A stretch of DNA of 64,000 nt. It comes from Hydractinia symbiolongicarpus (lineage: Eukaryota; Cnidaria; Hydrozoa; Anthoathecata; Hydractiniidae). The translations under genes were made by a program, and so were the position numbers. Position 1 is the first letter of the stretch; each line of letters starts with the position of its first letter. Below, piece after piece: positions 10,736 through 22,949 of this stretch. A model generated the notes under the pieces. It saw only the letters and a list, made by a program, of their open reading frames with translations. It had not been told where the DNA came from and searched no databases. The stretch covers positions 8,432,001 through 8,496,000 of the forward strand of contig NC_079879.1 of assembly GCF_029227915.1 (NCBI RefSeq). The letters run 5' to 3'.

Positions 10736-13647
10736 TTTACAATTTACAACCGTTCTCTCGAATCAGTTTAAAAAAAATATTACCTTCTCAAATATTTTTA
10801 CAATATATTTAACGTCACATATATTTGACGTCATCTAAACTATTTGTTGAGAACAGCATTTTATTGGCGGTAACCACGTATTCGTAAGCTCACTATGGTT
10901 ATAATTTGAAAGTGAGGCTACATGTTCTGTATCCTTGGAGATACAAATACTCGCTCTCCAACAGCGTGGTTATAAGACTTACTTTCTTAGACTGTAATCT
11001 TTTCAACAATGCGTCCTTTTATGTCACTCGCAATAAAGGGCGCGAATTTAGATTTGTGCGCTAAGTAGTAGAGTGGTTTGCTGGGTAATAATAAACACTA
11101 TCGGACGCTTAAAAGTGTTTGTTTATGGAGGTACCCATTGGATAGATGTTCTTCCCAAATTTGGTTTACATTGCAACAAGCACCTGCTCAGGGGTATTAG
11201 AGTATAGTAAAATTGATCGTAAAAATGTGTCAAAAGGTTGAATTTGAAAAAGTTTAGAGGTTTCCTCCATGAAAGGCGGAATATCCTAAAATAGTGGGTT
11301 GTAAATATGATCTTTCATACAAAAAGAGTACAACAGACTTTAATGTCTTTACAAAAAATGCTTTTTCTTCTTTTAATATCGGGACAGCGTCTCGATAGAA
11401 AAAGAGGCCAACAAACCTGAGGTCGAGGTGGAGATATTCTGTTTTGTTTAGAAGCGGACAATTCAATATTTTGAGTTTATAGACTAACTTCTAAAAAGAT
11501 ATATTTTACATTCTTCTAAAAACGGTCCGTTCTGGGAGTCAATGTAAATCTTTGTCCGTCATGCACATATTTTTAACACAGAAACTGCATCGAGAGGACA
11601 AAAAAAGTTAGTTACCTGTGACTTTTGCACAAGAATAAAAGCGTGGATTTGCCCGTCCCCTATATATTGTATTTCGTGTTTCCGTAGCACGACGTTTCTC
11701 TTGCGCAAAAACAGACAAAATACGGCTATTATTATTACAACTAGTCGTTAGCCCGTGGAAAAATCCACGGGTTCGCCCGTCCTTTCAATTTACCCGTGGC
11801 AACAAAGTGGATAAAAATATATCGCATTTGATATTCGTGTTTCCGTAACATCATTTTCTAACTCAGCGGCGGGTCTGAGCAGAGACAGACAGACGACGGG
11901 TATTATTATAGAGACTAGTCGTTGCCCGTGGAAAAATTCATGGGTTCGCCCGTCCTTTAAATTCACCTGTCGCAACAAAGTGGATAAAAATCTATCGCAT
12001 TTAATATTCGTGCGCATTTTAAAAATTTCGTGTTTCCGTTACGAGACGCCGCTTTCGCAGACACACAGACAGACGACGGCTATTATTAAAGAGAAGGTGA
12101 AGATCACGCCTGAGCAAACTCATGTTCTTTTTCTAAAATTTCAAAAAATTCTAATTTTAGAGCAAGTTGCAAAACTAAAGGCAAAGTTAACAAAGCGCAA
12201 AAATCTTAAGGTGCAAATGGCCCTTTCTTGATACTCCTTATTCTAAGCAGAAATTCAAAACATAATGTTGGTCTGAGAATGCCACTTCCACCAGCTGATT
12301 CATGTTGTTGTTGTTGTAGAACTACTACTTGATCAATATTACGATCTACAATTTTCAAGAAAAATCATTCTTTTTCCGCAACTATTAAATAAAGCTTAGT
12401 CCCGAACCTGTAAGAGTTTTTCAACTTAGATAGATTCTGGCCTAATATGACATAAGATGGTAAATAAGAATTTTCAAGACATGTACTATACTTTTTCCTT
12501 TACTGTTCAAGTTTTTTCATTGATAACAGAGCACTTTTCGATTTTGTAAGTACATAAATCAATTACTGGGATAAATTTAAAAATATTCTGCAAGTATTAA
12601 ACTCTTTGAACTATCCAATAATTCCAAATACTTGTGTATTAATGGACGCTCCAAACGTAGACCTTATATTACAATAACTGGCAGTAACTATCACATGACA
12701 AACATAGCAAATTGTGCCCTGAGATGGGGCAGAACATTCACAACTAAAATAGTTTAATTCTCTTTTCAAGTTATCGATCAAGTTACTACAATTCGATTTA
12801 CGAAATATATGAATTCTATTTTGGATAACAAGAAAAATCCACTGGAAGCGAACCGAAACGACGCGTCGTAAAAACAAACGACGCGTCATTTTACCAAATG
12901 ACGCATCGTCATCTTTGAAGACGAAGGAAAGATGACACTGCATAACGTAATAGCCTTGAAAAAATGTAGAAGAATTTGGTTTAAGCTGTATTCTTATGAT
13001 CTTTTAAAGGGGCTACGAACTGGTTAAAATGCCCATATTCCGTATATCCCGCGCACATATTAAAAATCCTGCATACGCGTTTTGCGCAATGAACAGACTA
13101 GCACACTTTGCTCACTGGTTTAAAATGTTTTTTCGAAATTTTGAAAAATAAAAGGTCTGAAAAAAAAATCACTGTTTGAATGTCCGAAATTGGAGTTTAG
13201 ATCTTGGAAAATTCGGATCAGGCTTTTTCACTGCCAAATTTCCACTATAATCTTTAAATGTTATATCGCCTAATTATAGAAAATGTTAATTGTAATGAAC
13301 ATAAATTTCGACGTATTTGATATGATTTGTTGGAATTTTATTCCGGAAAATCACTTTTTCACAGGTTCGTTTAGAACTCCAAAAGTTTTTGACAAAGAAG
13401 TATACAGACGCATTTTTAGAATGAATGCGTGTATACTGAGGTTACTTATATCACATAAACCAGGTTCCAAATAAACAAAATAAGCCATCTATCAACCTTT
13501 TCTACCAACAGATCCCCTTCTTCCCTTGCACAATTATAAAAAATAAATTCTGCATATTAAAAACGCGTGTCCGGTTGATACAATAAAAAATAAATTATTC
13601 CTCCAAAGATAAAACGTTTGCGTAAGTTTATGAAATATGGAAAGCCT
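10736..13647. other. Intergenic region with tandem repeat, no gene seen
   Basis: About 2.9 kb between the 5' end of the coiled-coil gene and the 3' end of YKT6. Apart from the tandem repeat at about 11640-12092 listed separately, I see only short, non-coding-looking open frames. The promoter of the coiled-coil gene should lie near 10.7-11.0 kb but no clear element stands out. Confidence 0.5.
11640..12092. repeat. Tandem array of a ~173-bp repeat with a CCCGTGG hairpin
   Basis: Two near-full units (about 11746-11918 and 11919-12092) follow a partial unit from about 11640. Each unit starts around ACTAGTCGTTAGCCCGTGG and contains the hairpin CCCGTGG-AAAAAT-CCACGGG (broken in the later copy), then TTCGCCCGTCC, then ACAAAGTGGATAAAAAT, TATCGCATT, ATTCGTGTTTCCGT, and ends ACAGACAGACGACGG then TATTATT. 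A diverged relative lies at 43525-43701 inside a URB1 intron, so this is a dispersed family that has also gone tandem here. No coding capacity. Class unknown. Confidence 0.8.
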
Positions 13648-16600
13648 CTACCAAGAGCAACAAGAATTCGTCTTCTTTGCCTACAATAGAAAAACAACTT
13701 TTAATAAACACAATAAAGAAATAAAATATATCAACGACACCCGTAACTATATCATTATACGGATACTAATTTTTGCAAACGCCTTAAAATACTCCCAATA
13801 ATATTTAGATAATGCGCAAAATAGTAACGCCTAATATAAGATGGCGGGTCTCAAAACGATTGTCACTTGACATTAAGTATATTAACAACTAAAAAAATTA
13901 ATGAACAAACTATCTCACCATTACAAAACAAACCAACTCACCGTTTTATAAAACGTTCTGGATGACATACTTAAATTATCGGACTTAGCAACCAGATCAT
14001 CTAATTTCTCTCCACGTTGAAGAACTTGCTCGATTGTGTTGTACTGAAAAAAAATGTATTTGAAAGTGTCAAGACAGGACTGCATACAATACATTCGCTC
14101 GAAAATTTTCAGAAAGTGCAAAGCGTTTTTTGCATAAATTACACGAATTTTCACATAATAAATTCTCGATCGCCGTGAAGTGGAAAACAGGAAAAGTAAA
14201 GAGTTTGGTTAACTTAAAGAACAAAATACCACACCCTTCGTGCAAAATTTTTAAAGAGGTGTAAAAATCATGTGGAACATCTTATATTGGAGACACAATT
14301 AAACTAGATAAGCAGAGCATAGTGACCTGAGAATGAATTCAGAAACTGTCAAACACATATAAGAACCACGAAGCTCAAAGGAAAAGTAATGTTATCATCG
14401 AAAAATTATCGACTACGGAAAAATCAGAAGCGTCATGGATTGCCTCAAAGAAACCACAAGTTAACACTCGATAGAATCCAACACCCGACAAAAACCTTTT
14501 TTAAATGTAGTACTTTTTGAAAAACATTTTCATGTCACGAGGATTATAGGTTTGTAAGACCTAAAATCCTCTTGACATGTTGACAAAAAAATGTTTGAAG
14601 AAAAATTTTTATTACCTCCAAAAAATACAGTAACTTTTGTCAAATGAATGTTGATACATTAAAATGTAGAAAAACAACTTTTAAAAAGAAAATCTTAGCG
14701 AAACTTACAACTATAATTTTTGTCTCATCTAGTTCTGTTTGTACTCTCATCATAGGATCAGCTTCACTAGGATTCTACATGAAAGACGAAAGAAAAAAAA
14801 TTAGCAGCAATCTTATCCATCTCTGAAAATATTACTTGCAAAATGCGTACACATGTATATTTAAATTGATCCAAACTGAGTGAAATTCTCTTTTCAATTC
14901 CTTTCCACGTTCTTATTCGTGGTCGTGTTATTTGTAAAAAAGGTGTATATAAGATTTAATCCAAAACAAATAACTCGTGTATCATATAAGGCAAGATCAA
15001 TAAAAGACAATTACTTAATTTTACCTGATATTTTTCCAAAAATGTTTCGCACAGTGTGAACGTATAGGTGCTAGAGAAAAAAACACAATATCAAATTACT
15101 AGAGTATACAGGGTAGCAGCATCTTTATTACCATACCTTATCCCCCAGTTACTCAACTTCCCTACTTTTCATCCATAGTATTTGATCGTCTCGCAAACCT
15201 GATGTATTATCCACTTACCTTGGATCAGCTGTTGTATATTGAGACATGGATACTTGTGAAGAAAACTCTTCTAGAAGCTAAAAGCAAAAAAAATGATACA
15301 CACCAGAAAGATCTTATAACAACTTTTACCAGGATTTGCTTAAACTCCATCATATGGAAAATAAGTAAACTCTTTTTTACGGCGTTTTATGCAGCCTTTT
15401 TTATATTTTTTTAATTGGAGGTCTAAATGATCTTATTTTGTCTTCAGCTAAATCTTCAGAATATTTATGAAAGATATATTGGAAAAATAAAAACAAATGG
15501 AAATTGCTTAAATGTTTTGCAAAAATAGTAATATTATTCTGATAAAATTGTACCCCAATTGCTTTTAGAAATTAAAAATAATAAACACTGGAAAGGGGGA
15601 AACATGTTAGGCTTTACTTAAAATTTAGAAGTGACATTTAGAGTGCAAGAAATGTAAACTCACCAACAGTTTTGAATGCATAAAAAAAACAAAAAGAAAG
15701 TCTCATCAAATCATTATTGCTTAAATGAAAATTTTATTTCTTATTTATTTATTTATTAGAAAATATTTTTTTTTTTAAAAAAAAGGTGTTTACAACGTAT
15801 CCTGTTTTGACATAGGATGACAAGCCCAATTATTTAAAAATTTTGTACAAACTTTTGGTGGCTTCCGCACTACCCTAGTATATTCTCTCCATATAACTAT
15901 TACATCACTAACTTTAGAATTATTCTAGCGTATCATTTCTTATTGTAAACGGTTTATATTTTTTGCATCAATCTATGAACTTCTAGAAAATATAACTTAT
16001 ACGTGATCATGGTGTGTCGAAGCAACCGATCATTTGTACAAAATTTTTAAATAATTGGACCTGTCATCATATGTCCTGTTTCGTTAAAATATCTTCTCTT
16101 ATCAATTTTTTTTCATAATTGTAACTGAAGTGCAAATAACAGCAAATCTTACTTTATTTAACATATTAAATGCCACTCTATTTGGATAGTCTGTATCGGA
16201 TATAGCAACAGCGCTTAAACCATCTTGATTCACATATACATGACACATGTAATCTAAAAGCAAAATTATTTCAAACACACCTTTCCCTGCAGTAATCCTA
16301 TTTTAACCTCTGTAGGCACAAACACAAACAAAAAGGGAATTTCCCCCCAAATTATCCCGTCCTTTAGGTACATAATTTTTAATTGGAAAATTAAAATCAC
16401 TTTATATTGATTCTTTTTCTCGCTACGCTCTCACAAATGTTTTTTCAAAATGACAACTTACTTAAGTGACTTTTGTTATTGTCCTGCATATATACTGAAT
16501 ATATACAAAATATATATATTTGATATATATACATAATACTGTCAAATGTAAAATCACTGCTTTTATGAAGACTATGCTTTTTTTAAAAAAAACAGTCCAC

Positions 16601-17473
16601 CCTAGAGAATCGAGAATCTCCAACATATTCTTTAAGCGCCAAATTTATTGTGTTGCTGTTTTAAAGTTGTATTGCCTGACATATTGTACTTGGATTTGTG
16701 ATAACTTCTATGCTAAAATTTGATAAGATCAGTCTGGTTAGCCAAACTGGCTTGGTTAGCTGGGCTATAATAAGTCCACTAAAGATCTCAGCTCTTTTAA
16801 CCAATCCCTATAACAATCGATACCTCATATGTCATATGGAAAGCCAGACAGACTGGCTAACCTGGTTCTCAGTTCTTTTAACCAAGATCCTAGCAAGATT
16901 GGTTGAATTCTTCCATATGACAGTTTTAGCGCCGAGCCTGGCTGACTTTTCTATTTTTATTCATGATTAAAACTAATGCACATGTTTCAGTATATACATT
17001 ATTAACAAAAAATATTAAAAACTTTCATCAACAAATTTAATTTATGAGGTTTTTGATGAAAATTAACGCATAAGGAACAATAGTTTCATTTCAGACAGGG
17101 CTGAGAAAACTATGTGTAGCAAGCTGATCTTATCCCAGCTAACCAGGCTTTTAATAAGACAGGAAACGTGCAACTATACAAGATTGTAAAAAGTTATGTA
17201 AACACAGACCTTTCTCTTTTACTGAAGCTCTTTGATTTTTTGTTGTTCTTTCAACTATAATTCTGCCTGTAAAATCCATGAACTCTTTTACACTAAAAAA
17301 TAGGAAAGAAATAATCATTTTAGCGCTTGCAGATAAAATAGTTTTTTAAAAAAAGAGTGAATAATTTACCTTGATCTTTGAAAATATCCAAACGATTGTA
17401 ATTCATGTGCTGATTTTAATTCTTGAACTTTTGCCCCTTTATAAAATATTTCTATAGCAAATAACTTTACCAT
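13648..17473 (-). CDS. YKT6: YKT6 R-SNARE (longin SNARE), 197 aa
   Basis: Eight exons join in frame: 17473-17370, 17292-17210, 16253-16153, 15277-15219, 15070-15025, 14774-14709, 14043-13942 and 13680-13648 (594 nt with stop). The human protein has 198 aa. YKT6 is a prenylated and palmitoylated SNARE for ER-Golgi, endosomal, vacuolar/lysosomal and autophagosome fusion. Residues 1 to about 135 are the longin domain ([48 protein letters not shown]). The conserved link [14 protein letters not shown] leads into the SNARE motif ([24 protein letters not shown]), whose zero-layer arginine is R163. Cysteines 194 and 195 match the human modified cysteines, but the reading ends C-C-S-W-stop, one residue short of a normal CaaX box. 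Identity is firm; the terminal codons deserve checking. It lies upstream of the coiled-coil gene on the same strand, with no evident functional link. Confidence 0.95.
14531..14579. repeat. Imperfect inverted repeat in a YKT6 intron
   Basis: Arms 14531-14551 (starting CATGTCACGAGGATT) and 14559-14579 (ending CCTCTTGACATG) pair with a few mismatches around a seven-base loop. Further weak pairing of AAACATTTT with AAAATGTTT extends the stem outwards. It lies between exons 6 and 7. Probably a small foldback element. Confidence 0.6.
16720..17155. mobile_element. Possible decayed inverted-repeat element in a YKT6 intron
   Basis: GATAAGATCAGTCTGGTTAG at about 16722 has an imperfect inverted partner, CTGATCTTATCCCAGCTAAC, at about 17126. 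Extra GACTGGCTAACCTGG-like pieces lie inside. This resembles an old non-autonomous DNA transposon, but the ends are worn and no target duplication is clear. Confidence 0.4.
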
Positions 17474-20400
17474 TTTGTGTTTTTTTTTCAAGTATAAGTT
17501 TTGTGTGATGTATATTGGTTTATGAAAATATATTTATCTAAAAAGAATATATTATAATCGTGCTTTTGAAAAAACCACAAAATAATCTGATACTATTTTA
17601 TAATCTTGTTAATAATTTGAAAAAAGGGACAGCATATATAACAAAATGAATTACAGTGCATTGGGATGTTTGATTATCCTGAAACACTATAAAAATAATC
17701 TCTGACTCATTATATATACAAACAGTGGCTAAAAACGGATGATGTGTGTGCAGGTGATTTTAGTCATAATGTTATTTTCATCATTTAAAATTTTAATTTT
17801 ATATATAGTTTTCCTTAGAGATCTCAATAACTCCCTATAGACTCAACAATTTTAATTGAAGTGGACTTTTCGAATGGTACAGCTACAATAACATAAACAG
17901 TTGAAAAAATTGATGTCTTCTTTTGTGTGGGTAACAAGAAAATATCTTGGACTAAATTTCTTAAGAAGATTATCAAGCTTAAATATCTCCTTAACCCTTT
18001 ATTAAAATAATATAATTCTATGCATTATTTCAAGTTCTACACAACAGAGGAAAGAGCTACAAAAAATTTGAGAAAAAAAAGTATTTATCTCTGGATAGGC
18101 CATTATGTCATCAAAGTCTGATGCTTGTCTACCTGTGGCATATATAATTTTAATATTCAGGTTTTTACCAAAGTGCTAAATGGCCACTGCATTCAAACAC
18201 TTCAACCAGAGGTAGGACATTAAAATTAAGCAGCAATGTAGCATGGACACCACAATTGTCTCTAATAATAGATACCCAAACCCAAGTGAAAAATCGCCTC
18301 AAATAAAAATGTGTGCATGTTTCAAAGAACTCATATATTAAATCAATGTTTGATGATGTAAAGCGCTGACTGAAGACCTCATTATCAATGAAGAAAAATA
18401 AAATAATAAAATGAACCCGTGAACTTTTCCAGCTTCCATTTTGTCAACTCAGATTTAGTGTTTTGCTGACGAGGCAAATATCTTAAATGATGACGTCGTG
18501 CACACATCGGCCACTTTCGTTCCCAGGTATTTTTGCCGCCTTAACGCTACACAAAGAAAAACCCACCGGATAGGAGCGAGCGGTCAAACGGCGCTTGAGA
18601 TGGAATCTAAAAAAGTTTCACTGATTTTTAAGCCTTTTTCACATTTGAACAGCTATATTATGCACTATCATTTATCCCATTTGTCATAATACAATTCCAA
18701 CAACGTTATCATATAAGATCAAAGTAGAATATGTAACTACATCACTTACGAGGTTGTGGCGGTAAAAGCATTCTTCGTGGACCTGAGAAACTTAAATTCT
18801 CGATTTTTTTAAAAAATACGCGGATATTGCAAAAAAAATTCCCGCTAAAATTTGTTACCAATATAAAGTAGACAACGCGTTATATTTTGCCTACTACATA
18901 GGCGCCAAGTATGGCACCAATGAATGATCTGCAGATAGCTCTAGGGCAGGTTTTGAAGCATCTTCATGCATGTTCTTTTGCTTTTGTTAAATGTTGATTT
19001 CATTTAAAGAACGTCGAGCAATTGGCCAAAAAGATGTACGTTGATTTCAGTCTTGATAAAGGCTGTTGGAAAAATTACACGGTATCCTTAACGAAAAGTT
19101 TTCACTCTAAATAGACCTCCCTGAGATCCAAGAAGGTTGTCAAGGTAACTTTGAATTCAGCTGACGGACAAGATAGAATAAAAACATAATGCGGTTTTGA
19201 AACATGGCGTTAAATAGCGATCAGTGCAATGATGAGAAGTAATGCTGCGTGCACCATTATAAACAGTCTACTTTCCAAGCACAGATCTCATTTCTTTAAG
19301 AATTGCTAAAGTTTCGTTTAATCTAAGGTATCTCTTTCTCAGAATTTAAGAAAATGCTGCTCCTATGGCTATTTTACAGAAAGACAACACATTGGTTCGA
19401 CAATTCAAAATGACATTAAACATACACAAATAACTTGTTAAACCACGTGGTATATTTTTTAACCGTTGCATCGCAGTAGCATTTGACGTAACTTGTTGAC
19501 TTTAAACGATGATGTTGACAGGCAGAGAAGTTGCTGATGAAACTGTCACGAAAAAAATCGTTTGAAGTACTGAAATTAACGATGAAGTCAGCTGATCTTG
19601 TAGCTAGCGGCCCTGGCATAGGCAATAAACACTTGGGGACGAGGATGTTACACATCATGATTCAGAATTAGAATTTCTTATCATTTGATACATAATACGG
19701 TTCCTGAAGTGATCATTCTTTACGGAATTTGGTCTCAAGCTCATGGACTAAAAGCGCAAATACGCAATAACATCTTTCCTAGTTAAGTAATTTGTTTTTA
19801 AAGGTATTCATCAATGGAACAACAAAATGGGAATCCGAGCCATGGATTCTAATATATTCAAAGTCTTTAAACCACAGACGTAGAAGTATGCGATGACAGA
19901 ATGTTATCTTTATAATAAAGAAGAACTGCGGCCCATTGTTGAACTACTTCCTGTTCTTTAAACATCTCGAAGACATGGCCATAAATTTGACAGGAGCTAT
20001 CACCATTGTTTATATACCTGGACTTCCTTCAGGTGGAGAATAATGCAGAGAGAAAAAATTTAGGCGTCTAAGATCAAACAAAGCAAATACCAGGTAAATT
20101 TTAAATCCAAGAAGCAGAGCTCAAGTCCGAAGAGCAGATCTCAGATCCGAGGAGCATATCTCAGGTTTGAGGAGCATATCTCAGATCTGAGAAGCAGGTC
20201 AAAGTCTGAGAAGCAGATTGCAGGTCTGGCCACGAAGATACACTGATGGCTAAAATTTCTAGAACTGTAAAGTTTTTCTTAACTTTCCTTTTCACGTTGT
20301 GTTCTTAGTTTTTTTTTGTTTCATAGATGAACTTTTTTGTTTCTGTTTATTTTTCTCACAAAACACGCTTTCTGTTCTGCTTAATTTCTTTTTTTTCTTT

Positions 20401-21617
20401 TCCTGTTTGCGAAAGGTTGTGTTTGCAAAATAATTTGGTAAATTCCCGTTCCAAGGTTGTTACCCCCCACATCCAATCTTCTTCCAAAGCATCATATCCA
20501 GGGACTCATGTACTAACCCTTATATTGTTCACGAAGTATATATTGCGAAAACTAAACCTTGGAATTGTTTTTCCAGCTATTTGGTTAATTGCGACGAGGT
20601 TAATAACAAGACAATGACAACACAGAACAATATCGTAACAGGATTTATTTCAAAAGAAAACACTTTCAAAGTATCATTCTTTTAAAATCATGCATTTATA
20701 TCTACGCAGCCTAGTGTGTTTTTTTTAAACACCACAAAATTTATAATGTAGAAATAAAATATACTTTATAAATATAAAAAGAGTAAAATAAAAAGTTATA
20801 ATAAATACACTAGTAAATACATATCCTAACTAAGAATATACCCAGTTACAATGCTGAACAAAAATATAATTTTTGAACATCGGGAATATCACTATAATGG
20901 CGTCGTCATGTTTTGCGCTTTCTCATTCAAAACGTTCATGCTTGCCGTATCTTACAAATCCATGACAAACAAGACAACTAGCGACTCACTATTGGTACTT
21001 TTTATAAACGAAAAATCCGAAAGACACTGGAATTAAATTTTTTAACTATATTCTTTTCTTTTTTAAAAAGTTTCACTTATTTTTAGCGATTTTAGCTTTT
21101 TACTATTTTGATCTGTTGTTTTTATTTTCTATATACCGCGCGCATGTCTCTTGTTCTCAACACGAAATAAAAGCATAACGTTACACGAAAGGTCGTTCAT
21201 ACAAACAGAGGTTTCTTTTTAGAGGACTTTGTCCACTCTAATCCATTTCACCCAAACATTGAATTGTAAAGAGCATAAGAGAGAAGGTTGTTTTGTTGGG
21301 TATGCTATACATTTCACTAAATATAAATAAATATAAATCTAATATATACATAGTCTAGTTTAAATAAAAAACGCAACATATTAAAACGTAGAGACTTTTT
21401 GAGAGAGAGTTTTTTTTTATTAGAGAGTTTTTTTTTATTACCATTTCCTCTGTTTGCTAGGCGTCCTGTCTAACAAGTCCAACCAAGTATTAGAAAATTA
21501 GTAATTTCGAATAGGCATCCATGAAGAAAAGGAGAGAAATTCTGTTTATTTTTGGTTTGATATTGACTTCTCCTAAAGTGCTAAAAGGAATGACAGAATT
21601 TTTTTCTTTCTTTGAGG
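17474..21617. other. Intergenic region, no gene seen
   Basis: About 4.1 kb upstream of YKT6 up to a Harbinger-like element. The part near 18.49-18.62 kb is richer in CG dinucleotides than its surroundings and could mark a promoter or an old repeat. Open frames here are short and look non-coding. A minisatellite at 20108-20229 and a duplicated poly-T motif at about 21398-21440 are the only clear structures. Confidence 0.45.
20108..20229. repeat. Degenerate minisatellite, ~20-21 bp unit, about six copies
   Basis: Successive units follow the pattern GAGGAGCATATCTCAGATCT with substitutions, for example GAAGCAGAGCTCAAGTCC, GAAGAGCAGATCTCAGATCC and GAGAAGCAGATTGCAGGTCT. The repeat is readable by eye and is not flanked by a recognisable gene. 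Confidence 0.8.
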
Positions 21618-22391
21618 TAAGGGCCATTTTATATGAGACCGGGAAACTCGGTCCACCGAGATATCCCGCATGACTGAGATCTCGGAAATTTGCGGAAAAA
21701 CGCTGAAAATTTAAATCGTGTTTATATGGTGCATATTCGTCTCGCCCTGGCTACAACGGGAAACTCGGTCAACCGAGATCCCGGGCAAGTGACCCAGGAT
21801 GCCGGTCAATCAGGATGGATATTTGTCCATGTAAACAGAAAAACCCGGTGGCTAAGTACGGAAAAAGTTTATGTAAGCTTTAGAAGAGCAAATAATTATC
21901 ACTATTAATGCTAATCAATGGATATATTTGTTTTTGTATCATAGTGTATTTGTAATAAAACGACAACAAAACCATGAAACATGCTGAAAACACCAGGTTT
22001 CACTGAAATTATAATTGAGAATGATCTAAAATTAACTTTTTATCTTGTTCTAAGTGTGTGGGAGATAAATATTAGCCCCATAATATATTTAAATAAATAA
22101 TATTTAAATTGGTCTGAAATGATGGTAATTTAAAAAAAATCAAGAAATAACTAATAGTAATAACAAAGTTGTTTCAAGCATAAACAGTATCGCTATCTTC
22201 TTTTTTCTGTTGATGGAAGCCATATTTACATATATACTCACCCCGCCACTTTCAATTTCCCGTTAATTTTTCTTCATATAAACCCGGGACGGAAAATGAC
22301 AAATTTACATATAAACCCGAGCTGATATTACCCCGCTTTACCCGGAAACTCGATAGGCGAGTTTCCCGGTTCTCATATAAAAAGGCCCTAA
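21618..22391. mobile_element. Non-autonomous PIF/Harbinger-like transposon (MITE)
   Basis: The element spans 21621-22388 (768 bp), flanked on both sides by the trinucleotide TAA (21618-21620 and 22389-22391), which fits the 3-bp target duplication of PIF/Harbinger elements. Ends begin GGGCC(A/T)TTTTATATGAGA, followed by (A)CCGGGAAACTCG on both inverted ends, about 30 bp with few mismatches. Sub-terminal copies of GGGAAACTCGGTC and ACCGAGAT lie inside. No transposase frame is present, so it would depend on an autonomous relative elsewhere. Confidence 0.85.
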
Positions 22392-22446
22392 GCAAGTCTG
22401 TCCAGGGCTTATTGTCTGAAATAATGCAATTGATAATACCATCAGA

Positions 22447-22504
22447 CTATCCCATGTGTTTTAAAGGCCTTTCACTATCCCATGTATTTTAAAGGCCTTT
22501 CAAT
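22447..22504. repeat. Direct duplication of ~29 bp
   Basis: The block ACTATCCCATGT(G/A)TTTT followed by AAAGGCCTTTC occurs twice in a row with one change. Small local duplication next to the right end of the Harbinger-like element. Confidence 0.75.
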
Positions 22505-22634
22505 ATTTTCCCGGTAATGTATAGCTACGTGACATATTTTGCAGCCTAAAGTCCAGCTTGAAGACCATATATCTTTTTTGCAAGTTGTAAAATACATATT
22601 TTAGCATTTCAACGACGATAGCATTTGTTATATG

Positions 22635-22680
22635 TTGTATGTATGTCATATATCAATATGGATATATGACATACATACAA
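22635..22680. repeat. Perfect 20-bp inverted repeat (hairpin)
   Basis: Arm 22635-22654 (TTGTATGTATGTCATATATC) and arm 22661-22680 are exact reverse complements around a six-base loop AATATG. AT-rich, 3' of the patched-like gene. Could be a cruciform-prone microsatellite, a foldback element or a small RNA hairpin; sequence alone does not decide. Confidence 0.85.
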
Positions 22681-22949
22681 GAATAAGCAAATCCGTGCTA
22701 TCAGAAATAAGAATAAGAATTGGTCTTTAAAATCTGTTTTCGTCTGTAAATGACCCCAAAAGTCAAGTGTAATTTCTTTAACTATTTGAACACATATCGA
22801 GTGTGGGTAAATATTACCCCTATTCAATCATACACCTTAAATAACTTAGAAATAATTTTTTTTTCCGTGCTGGTTTCCCAATTGTTATTAGTGAGTTTCC
22901 TGATTTTAAATTTTTCAAAAAAGAACCCCTCAGAGAAAATGCAATATTT

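Noticed and set aside
11790-12231. Open frames over the tandem repeat
   Set aside because: They follow the repeat units on both strands and carry no conserved protein pattern.
18498-18689. Plus-strand frame in a CG-richer patch upstream of YKT6
   Set aside because: Short, with no recognisable domain or joining exons. The CG content alone could mark a promoter or repeat.
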